Below are positions 53,581-64,000 of a stretch of DNA of 64,000 nucleotides, piece by piece. Within the stretch, counting starts at the first letter, position 1. Each line of letters starts with the position of its first letter. Under the pieces are notes generated by a model. It did no database searches and was not told the origin of the DNA. It saw only the letters and a program-made list of their open reading frames with translations. Source of the DNA: Pomphorhynchus laevis (Eukaryota > Acanthocephala > Palaeacanthocephala > Echinorhynchida > Pomphorhynchidae). A program made the translations under genes and the position numbers. The stretch lies in assembly GCA_012934845.2 (NCBI GenBank), contig WNNJ02000022.1, forward strand, positions 81,416-145,415, read 5' to 3'.

Positions 53581-56090
53581 TAAAACACAATTTGCTTCTT
53601 CATTTGACTACCTGTTAATAAACGGACATGAGAAATACATAAATCTGTAATATTATAAAATTATAAAATTAATTTATAATTATTATGTGATAATATATAT
53701 AAAATAACGTAATTACAATTTTTTTAAAATATTGACGGAATATTAATAAAACACAATTTGCTTCTTCATTTGACTACCTGTTAATAAACGGACATAAGAA
53801 ATACATAAATCTGTAATATTATAAAATTATAAAATAATTTATAATTATGATGTGATAATATATTAAATAACGTATTAATATTTTAAAATATTGACGGAGG
53901 ATCAATAAAACACAATTTGCTTCTTCATTTGACTACCTGTTAATAAACGGACATGAGAAATACATAAATCTGTAATATTAAAAAATTACAAAATAATTTA
54001 TAATTATGATGTGATAATATATTAAACAACGTATTACAATTTTAAAATATTGACGGAGGATTAATAAAACACAATTTGCTTCTTCATTTGACTACCTGTT
54101 AATAAACGGACATGAGAAATACATAAATCTGTAATATTATAAAATTATAAAATAATTTATAATTATGATGTGATAATATATTAAACAACGTATTACAATT
54201 TTAAAATATTGACGGAGGATCAATAAAACACAATTTGCTTCTTCATTTGACTACCTGTTAATAAACGGACATGAGAAATACATAAATCTGTAATATTATA
54301 AAATTACAAAATAATTTATAATTATGATGTGATAATATATTAAACAACGTATTACAATTTTAAAATATTGACGGAGGATTAATAAAACACAATTTGCTTC
54401 TTCATTTGACTACCTGTTAATAAACGGACATGAGAAATACATAAATCTGTAATATTATAAAATTATAAAATAATTTATAATTATGATGTGATAATATATT
54501 AAATAACGTATTACAATTTTAAAATATTGACGGAGGATTAATAAAACACAATTTGCTTCTTCATTTGACTACCTGTTAATAAACGGACATGAGAAATACA
54601 TAAATCTGTAATATTATAAAATTATAAAATAATTTATAATTATGATGTGATAATATATTAAACAACGTATTACAATTTTAAAATATTGACGGAGGATTAA
54701 TAAAACACAATTTGCTTCTTCATTTGACTACCTGTTAATAAACGGACATGAGAAATACATAAATCTGTAATATTATAAAATTATAAAATAATTTATAATT
54801 ATGATGTGATAATATATTAAATAACGTATTACAATTTTAAAATATTGACGGAGGATTAATAAAACACAATTTGCTTCTTCATTTGACTACCTGTTAATAA
54901 ACGGACATGAGAAATACATAAATCTGTAATATTATAAAAATTATAAAATAATTTATAATTATGATGTGATAATATATTAAACAACGTATTACAATTTTAA
55001 AATATTGACGGAGGATTAATAAAACACAATTTGCTTCTTCATTTGACTACCTGTTAATAAACGGACATGAGAAATACATAAATCTGTAATATTATAAAAT
55101 TATAAAATAATTTATAATTATGATGTGATAATATATTAAACAAAGTATTACAATTTTAAAATATTGACGGAGGATTAATAAAACACAATTTGCTTCTTCA
55201 TTTGACTACCTGTTAATAAACGGACATGAGAAATACATAAATCTGTAATATTATAAAATTATAAAATAATTTATAATTATGATGTGATAATATATTAAAC
55301 AACGTATTACAATTTTAAAATATTGACGGAGGATTAATAAAACACAATTTGCTTCTTCATTTGACTACCTGTTAATAAACGGACATGAGAAATACATAAA
55401 TCTGTAATATTATAAAATTATAAAATAATTTATAATTATGATGTGATAATATATTAAACAACGTATTACAATTTTAAAATATTGACGGAGGATTAATAAA
55501 ACACAATTTGCTTCTTCATTTGACTACCTGTTAATAAACGGACATGAGAAATACATAAATCTGTAATATTATAAAATTATAAAATAATTTATAATTATGA
55601 TGTGATAATATATTAAACAACGTATTACAATTTTAAAATATTGACGGAGGATTAATAAAACACAATTTGCTTCTTCATTTGACTACCTGTTAATAAACGG
55701 ACATGAGAAATACATAAATCTGTAATATTATAAAATTATAAAATAATTTATAATTATGATGTGATAATATATTAAACAACGTATTACAATTTTAAAATAT
55801 TGACGGAGGATTAATAAAACACAATTTGCTTCTTCATTTGACTACCTGTTAATAAACGGACATGAGAAATACATAAATCTGTAATATTATAAAATTATAA
55901 AATAATTTATAATTATGATGTGATAATATATTAAACAACGTATTACAATTTTAAAATATTGACGGAGGATTAATAAAACACAATTTGCTTCTTCATTTGA
56001 CTACCTGTTAATAAACGGACATGAGAAATACATAAATCTGTAATATTATAAAATTATAAAATAATTTATAATTATGATGTGATAATATAT
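53581..56090. repeat. Homogeneous satellite patch, AAACAACG type
   Basis: About 16 near-identical monomers in which TATTAAACAACGTATTAC progressively replaces TATTAAATAACGTATTAC. The two forms alternate near 54480-54980, and the ACAAC form is then fixed to the end of the patch. It appears to be the direct parental type of the HOR array that begins at about 56090. No gene. Confidence 0.9.
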
Positions 56091-56436
56091 TAAACAACGG
56101 AATACAATTTTAAAATATTGACGGAAGGATCAATAAAACACAATTTGCTTCTTCATTTGACTACCTGTTTATAAACGGACATGAGAAATACATAAATCTG
56201 TAATATTATGAAATTACAAAATAATTTATAATTATGATGTGATAATATATTAAACAACTTATTACAATTTTAAAATATTGACGGAGGATTAATAAAACAC
56301 AATTTGCTTCTTCATTTGACTACCTGTTAATAAACGGACATGAGAAATACATAAATCTGTAATATTATAAAATTATAAAATAATTTATAATTATGATGTG
56401 ATAATATATTAAACAACGGAATACAATTTTGAAATA

Positions 56437-59400
56437 TTGGGCAAGATCAATAAAACACAATTTGCTTCTTCATTTGACTACCTGTTTATAAACGGACATG
56501 AGAAATACATAAATCTGTAATATTATGAAATTACAAAATAATTTATAATTATGATGTGATAATATATTAAACAACGAATTACAATTTTAAAATATTGACG
56601 GAGGATTGATAAAACACAATTTGCTTCTTCATTTGACTACCTGTTAATAAACGGCCATGAGAAATACTTCTATTTGTAATATAAAAAATTATAAAATAAT
56701 TTATAATTTAGATGTGATAATATATTAAACAACGTATTACAATTTTAAAATATTGACGGAATATTGATAAAACACAATTTGCTTCTTCATTTGACTACCT
56801 GTCAATAAACGGCCATGAGAAATACTTCTATCTGTAAAAAAAATTATAAAATAATTTATAATTTTGATGTGATAATATATTAAACAACTAATTACAATTT
56901 TATAAATATTGACGGAGGATTAATAAAACACAATTTGCTTCTTCATTTGACTACCTGTTAATAAACGGACATGAGAAATACATAAATCTGTAATATTATA
57001 AAATTATAAAATAATTTATAATTATGATGTGATAATATATTAAACAACGTAATACAATTTTGAAATATTGGGCAAGATCAATAAAACACAATTTGCTTCT
57101 TCATTTGACTACCTGTTTATAAACGGACATGAGAAATACATAAATCTGTAATATTATAAAATTACAAAATAATTTATAATTATGATGTGATAATATATTA
57201 AACAACGTATTACAATTTTAAAATATTGACGGAGGATTAATAAAACACAATTTGCTTCTTCATTTGACTACCTGTTAATAAACGGACATGAGAAATACAT
57301 AAATCTGTAATATTATTAAATTATAAAATAATTTATAATTACGATGTGATAATATATTAAACTACGTATTACAATTTTAAAATATTGGGCAAGATCAATA
57401 AAACACAATTTGCTTCTTCATTTGACTACCTGTTTATAAACGGACATGAGAAATACATAAATCTGTAATATTATGAAATTACAAAATAATTTATAATTAT
57501 GATGTGATAATATATTAAACAACGAATTACAATTTTAAAATATTGACGGAGGATTAATAAAACACAATTTGCTTCTTCATTTGACTACCTGTTAATAAAC
57601 GGACATGAGAAATACATAAATCTGTAATATTATTAAATTATAAAATAATTTATAATTACGATGTGATAATATATTAAACTACGTATTACAATTTTAAAAT
57701 ATTGGGCAAGATCAATAAAACACAATTTGCTTCTTCATTTGACTACCTGTTAATAAACGGCCATAAGAAATACTTATATCTGTAATATAAAAAATTTTAA
57801 AATAATTTATAATTTTGATGTGATAATATATTAAACAACTTATTACAATTTTAAAATATTGACGGAGGATTAATAAAACACAATTTGCTTCTTCATTTGA
57901 CTACCTGTTTATAAACGGACATGAGAAATACATAAATCTGTAATATTATGAAATTACAAAATAATTTATAATTATGATGTGATAATATATTAAACAACGA
58001 ATTACAATTTTAAAATATTGACGGAGGATTAATAAAACACAATTTGCTTCTTCATTTGACTACCTGTTAATAAACGGACATGAGAAATACATAAATCTGT
58101 AATATTATAAAATTATAAAATAATTTATAATTATGATGTGATAATATATTAAACAACGTATTACAATTTTAAAATATTGACGAAGGATTAATAAAACACA
58201 ATTTGCTTCTTCATTTGACTACCTGTTAATAAACGGACATGAGAAATACATAAATCTGTAATATTATAAAATTATAAAATAATTTATAATTATGATGTGA
58301 TAATATATTAAACAACGTATTACAATTTTAAAATATTGACGGAGGATTAATAAAACACAATTTGCTTCTTCATTTGACTACCTGTTTATAAACGGACATG
58401 AGAAATACATAAATCTGTAATATTATGAAATTACAAAATAATTTATAATTATGATGTGATAATATATTAAACAACTTATTACAATTTTAAAATATTGACG
58501 GAGGATTAATAAAACACAATTTGCTTCTTCATTTGACTACCTGTTAATAAACGGACATGAGAAATACATAAATCTGTAATATTATAAAATTATAAAATAA
58601 TTTATAATTATGATGTGATAATATATTAAACAACGGAATACAATTTTGAAATATTGGGCAAGATCAATAAAACACAATTTGCTTCTTCATTTGACTACCT
58701 GTTTATAAACGGACATGAGAAATACATAAATCTGTAATATTATGAAATTACAAAATAATTTATAATTATGATGTGATAATATATTAAACAACGAATTACA
58801 ATTTTAAAATATTGACGGAGGATTAATAAAACACAATTTGCTTCTTCATTTGACTACCTGTTAATAAACGGACATGAGAAATACATAAATCTGTAATATT
58901 ATAAAATTATAAAATAATTTATAATTATGATGTGATAATATATTAAACAACGGAATACAATTTTGAAATATTGGGCAAGATCAATAAAACACAATTTGCT
59001 TCTTCATTTGACTACCTGTTTATAAACGGACATGAGAAATACATAAATCTGTAATATTATGAAATTACAAAATAATTTATAATTATGATGTGATAATATA
59101 TTAAACAACGAATTACAATTTTAAAATATTGACGGAGGATTAATAAAACACAATTTGCTTCTTCATTTGACTACCTGTTAATAAACGGACATGAGAAATA
59201 CATAAATCTGTAATATTATAAAATTATAAAATAATTTATAATTATGATGTGATAATATATTAAACAACGTATTACAATTTTAAAATATTGACGGAGGATT
59301 AATAAAACACAATTTGCTTCTTCATTTGACTACCTGTTAATAAACGGACATGAGAAATACATAAATCTGTAATATTATAAAATTATAAAATAATTTATAA

Positions 59401-59763
59401 TTATGATGTGATAATATATTAAACAACGGAATACAATTTTGAAATATTGGGCAAGATCAATAAAACACAATTTGCTTCTTCATTTGACTACCTGTTTATA
59501 AACGGACATGAGAAATACATAAATCTGTAATATTATAAAATTACAAAATAATTTATAATTATGATGTGATAATATATTAAACAACGAATTACAATTTTAA
59601 AATATTGACGGAGGATTAATAAAACACAATTTGCTTCTTCATTTGACTACCTGTTAATAAACGGACATGAGAAATACATAAATCTGTAATATTATAAAAT
59701 TATAAAATAATTTATAATTATGATGTGATAATATATTAAACAACGGAATACAATTTTGAAATA
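56437..59763. repeat. HOR unit 1 (21-monomer variant, 3327 bp)
   Basis: Bounded by equivalent TTGGGCAAG marks at 56437 and 59764. Compared with unit 2 it has the same order of subtypes but about one extra monomer between 57702 and 58654 and about five more around 58971-59447. The extra part is itself built from the dimer of the TTGGGCAAG type and the GACGGAGGATT type (317 bp). The ACTTCTATCTG mark at 56824 is 3327 bp before its partner at 60151. Confidence 0.85.
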
Positions 59764-62140
59764 TTGGGCAAGATCAATAAAACACAATTTGCTTCTTCAT
59801 TTGACTACCTGTTTATAAACGGACATGAGAAATACATAAATCTGTAATATTATGAAATTACAAAATAATTTATAATTATGATGTGATAATATATTAAACA
59901 ACGAATTACAATTTTAAAATATTGACGGAGGATTGATAAAACACAATTTGCTTCTTCATTTGACTACCTGTTAATAAACGGCCATGAGAAATACTTCTAT
60001 TTGTAATATAAAAAATTATAAAATAATTTATAATTTTGATGTGATAATATATTAAACAACGTATTACAATTTTAAAATATTGACGGAGGATTGATAAAAC
60101 ACAATTTGCTTCTTCATTTGACTACCTGTTAATAAACGGCCATGAGAAATACTTCTATCTGTAAAAAAAAATTATAAAATAATTTATAATTTTGATGTGA
60201 TAATATATTAAACAACTTATTACAATTTTATAATATTGACGGAGGATTAATAAAACACAATTTGCTTCTTCATTTGACTACCTGTTAATAAACGGACATG
60301 AGAAATACATAAATCTGTAATATTATAAAATTATAAAATAATTTATAATTATGATGTGATAATATATTAAACAACGGAATACAATTTTGAAATATTGGGC
60401 AAGATCAATAAAACACAATTTGCTTCTTCATTTGACTACCTGTTAATAAACGGACATGAGAAATACATAAATCCGTAATATTATAAAAATAAATAATAAT
60501 TTATAATTATGATGTGATGAAATGATTAAACAACGTATTACAATTTAAAGATATTGACTGAGAATTAATAAAACACAATTTGCTTCTTCATTTGACTACC
60601 TGTTAATAAACGGACATGAGAAATACATAAATCTGTAATATTATTAAATTATAAAATAATTTATAATTACGATGTGATAATATATTAAACTACGTATTAC
60701 AATTTTAAAATATTGGGCAAGATCAATAAAATACAATTTGCTTCTTCATTTGACTACCTGTTTATAAACGGACATGAGAAATACATAAATCTGTAATATT
60801 ATGAAATTACAAAATAATTTATAATTATGATGTGATAATATATTAAACAACGAATTACAATTTTAAAATATTGACGGAGGATTAATAAAACACAATTTGC
60901 TTCTTCATTTGACTACCTGTTAATAAACGGACATGAGAAATACATAAATCTGTAAATATTATTAAATTATAAAATAATTTATAATTACGATGTGATAATA
61001 TATTAAACTACGTATTACAATTTTAAAATATTGGGCAAGATCAATAAAACACAATTTGCTTCTTCATTTGACTACCTGTTAATAAACGGCCATAAGAAAT
61101 ACTTATATCTGTAATATAAAAAATTTTAAAATAATTTATAATTTTGATGTGATAATATATTAAACAACTTATTACAATTTTAAAATATTGACGGAGGATT
61201 AATAAAACACAATTTGCTTCTTCATTTGACTACCTGTTTATAAACGGACATGAGAAATACATAAATCTGTAATATTATGAAATTACAAAATAATTTATAA
61301 TTATGATGTGATAATATATTAAACAACTTATTACAATTTTAAAATATTGACGGAGGATTAATAAAACACAATTTGCTTCTTCATTTGACTACCTGTTAAT
61401 AAACGGACATGAGAAATACATAAATCTGTAATATTATAAAATTATAAAATAATTTATAATTATGATGTGATAATATATTAAACAACGTATTACAATTTTA
61501 AAATATTGACGGAAGATTAATAAAACACAATTTGCTTCTTCATTTGACTACCTGTTTATAAACGGACATGAGAAATACATAAATCTGTAATATTATGAAA
61601 TTACAAAATAATTTATAATTATGATGTGATAATATATTAAACAACGAATTACAATTTTAAAATATTGACGGAGGATTAATAAAACACAATTTGCTTCTTC
61701 ATTTGACTACCTGTTAATAAACGGACATGAGAAATACATAAATCTGTAATATTATAAAATTATAAAATAATTTATAATTATGATGTGATAATATATTAAA
61801 CAACGGAATACAATTTTGAAATATTGGGCAAGATCAATAAAACACAATTTGCTTCTTCATTTGACTACCTGTTTATAAACGGACATGAGAAATACATAAA
61901 TCTGTAATATTATGAAATTACAAAATAATTTATAATTATGATGTGATAATATATTAAACAACGAATTACAATTTTAAAATATTGACGGAGGATTAATAAA
62001 ACACAATTTGCTTCTTCATTTGACTACCTGTTAATAAACGGACATGAGAAATACATAAATCTGTAATATTATAAAATTATAAAATAATTTATAATTATGA
62101 TGTGATAATATATTAAACAACGGAATACAATTTTGAAATA
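59764..62140. repeat. HOR unit 2 (15-monomer, 2377 bp)
   Basis: A complete unit between equivalent marks at 59764 and 62141. It contains the two adjacent GGCCATGAG monomers (near 59980 and 60138), the GATGTGATGAAATGAT monomer (60511), a run of TTGGGCAAG/GACGGAGGATT dimers and the GGCCATAAGAAATACTTATA monomer (near 61088). Confidence 0.88.
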
Positions 62141-64000
62141 TTGGGCAAGATCAATAAAACACAATTTGCTTCTTCATTTGACTACCTGTTTATAAACGGA
62201 CATGAGAAATACATAAATCTGTAATATTATGAAATTACAAAATAATTTATAATTATGATGTGATAATATATTAAACAACGAATTACAATTTTAAAATATT
62301 GACGGAGGATTGATAAAACACAATTTGCTTCTTCATTTGACTACCTGTTAATAAACGGACATGAGAAATACTTCTATTTGTAATATAAAAAATTATAAAA
62401 TAATTTATAATTTAGATGTGATAATATATTAAACAACGTATTACAATTTTAAAATATTGACGGAATATTGATAAAACACAATTTGCTTCTTCATTTGACT
62501 ACCTGTCAATAAACGGCCATGAGAAATACTTCTATCTGTAAAAAAAATTGTAAAATAATTTATAATTTTGATGTGATAATATATTAAACAACTAATTACA
62601 ATTTTATAAATATTGACGGAGGATTAATAAAACACAATTTGCTTCTTCATTTGACTACCTGTTAATAAACGGACATGAGAAATACATAAATCTGTAATAT
62701 TATAAAATTATAAAATAATTTATAATTATGATGTGATAATATATTAAACAACGTAATACAATTTTGAAATATTGGGCAAGATCAATAAAACACAATTTGC
62801 TTCTTCATTTGACTACCTGTTTATAAACGGACATGAGAAATACATAAATCTGTAATATTATAAAAATTAAATAATAATTTATAATTATGATGTGATGAAA
62901 TGATAAACAACGTATTACAATTTAAAGATATTTACTAAGAATTAATAAAACACAATTTGCTTCTTCATTTGACTACCTGTTAATAAACGGACATGAGAAA
63001 TACATAAATCTGTAATATTATTAAATTATAAAATAATTTATAATTACGATGTGATAATATATTAAACTACGTATTACAATTTTAAAATATTGGGCAAGAT
63101 CAATAAAACACAATTTGCTTCTTCATTTGACTACCTGTTTATAAACGGACATGAGAAATACATAAATCTGTAATATTATGAAATTACAAAATAATTTATA
63201 ATTATGATGTGATAATATATTAAACAACGAATTACAATTTTAAAATATTGACGGAGGATTAATAAAACACAATTTGCTTCTTCATTTGACTACCTGTTAA
63301 TAAACGGACATGAGAAATACATAAATCTGTAATATTATTAAATTATAAAATAATTTATAATTACGATGTGATAATATATTAAACTACGTATTACAATTTT
63401 AAAATATTGGGCAAGATCAATAAAACACAATTTTCTTCTTCATTTAACTACCTGTTAATAAACGGCCATAAGAAATACTTATATCTGTAATATAAAAAAT
63501 TTTAAAATAATTTATAATTTTGATGTGATAATATATTAAACAACTTATTACAATTTTAAAATATTAACGGAGGAATTATAAAAAACAATTTGCTTCTTCA
63601 TTTGACTACCTGTTTATAAACGGACATGAGAAATACATAAATCTGTAATATTATGAAATTACAAAATAATTTATAATTATGATGTGATAATATATTAAAC
63701 AACTTATTACAATTTTAAAATATTGACGGAGGATTAATAAAACACAATTTGCTTCTTCATTTGACTACCTGTTAATAAACGGACATGAGAAATACATAAA
63801 TCTGTAATATTATAAAATTATAAAATAATTTATAATTATGATGTGATAATATATTAAACAACGTATTACAATTTTAAAATATTGACGGAGATTAATAAAA
63901 CACAATTTGCTTCTTCATTTGACTACCTGTTAATAAACGGACATGAGAAATACATAAATCTGTAATATTATGAAATTAAAAATAATTTATAATTATGATG
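62141..64000. repeat. HOR unit 3 (partial at window edge)
   Basis: About 1860 bp of the next unit, colinear with unit 2 at an offset of 2376-2377 bp. It carries the GATGTGATGAAATGAT monomer at 62889 and the GGCCATAAGAAATACTTATA monomer near 63465. In the GGCCATGAG monomer it shares changes with unit 1 and not unit 2 (GACGGAATATTGATAAAAC and CTGTCAATAAACGG). Confidence 0.85.

Larger units (their letters stand above)
56091..64000. repeat. Higher-order repeat array, 15-monomer unit of 2377 bp
   Basis: Subtype monomers recur in fixed order. One subtype has TTGGGCAAGATC in place of TTGACGGAGGAT; its marks are at 56437, 57068, 57385, 57702, 58654, 58971, 59447, 59764, 60395, 60713, 61031, 61824, 62141, 62772, 63090 and 63407. 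The series repeats with an offset of 2376-2377 bp: 59447 to 61824, 59764 to 62141, 60395 to 62772, 60713 to 63090 and 61031 to 63407. Independent marks agree: ACTTCTATCTG at 60151 and 62528, and GATGTGATGAAATGAT at 60511 and 62889. The preceding unit (56437-59763) is 3327 bp, 21 monomers, about six more. The array continues beyond the window. Confidence 0.95.

Noticed and set aside
1-64000. CRISPR-like direct repeats
   Set aside because: The 159-bp units abut with no unique spacers and there are no cas genes.
1-64000. CENP-B box in the monomer
   Set aside because: No TTCG...A..CGGG-like element is seen; the CTTCGTCATTTGA variant near 39.4-50.1 kb has a TTCG but lacks the rest.

Overview
The window is almost entirely one tandem satellite DNA. 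It is a head-to-tail array of an AT-rich monomer of about 159 bp (near 20% GC in the consensus). I estimate about 383 copies, all in the same orientation, interrupted once by a roughly 3.0-kb non-LTR retrotransposon (LINE). I see no host protein-coding gene, tRNA, rRNA, CRISPR array or bacterial signal. This is eukaryotic heterochromatin, probably centromeric or pericentromeric. The LINE has an APE-type endonuclease, a reverse transcriptase and a C-terminal CCHC-like finger. That suggests an animal, most likely an invertebrate such as an arthropod, but the species cannot be fixed from this sequence.

Layout: (1) 1-12176 is old, diverged satellite holding remnants of a 6-monomer, 953-bp higher-order repeat (HOR) and a few irregular units. 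(2) 12177-15210 is a minus-strand LINE, 5'-truncated, with no poly(A) tail, flanked by identical 11-bp target-site duplications at 12166-12176 and 15211-15221. Its ORF2 is decayed, mainly by two frame changes. (3) 15211-33400 is diverged satellite built as a mosaic of block duplications, with homogenised patches near 16.7-17.4 and 18.5-19.5 kb. (4) 33401-39300 is a strikingly homogeneous monomeric core. (5) 39301-46000 is a mixture of interspersed monomer subtypes. (6) 46001-56090 alternates between homogeneous and diverged stretches. (7) 56091-64000 is a clear multi-monomer HOR array with a 15-monomer, 2377-bp unit and a 21-monomer (3327-bp) variant; it runs off the right edge.

Nothing here works as a gene network. 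The story is evolutionary: successive amplification, homogenisation and decay of one satellite family. Older copies, together with the only transposon, lie on the left. Younger amplified blocks and HORs lie in the middle and on the right, so the active part of the array probably continues rightwards. Short open frames in the satellite are chance products of the repeat and are not annotated as genes.
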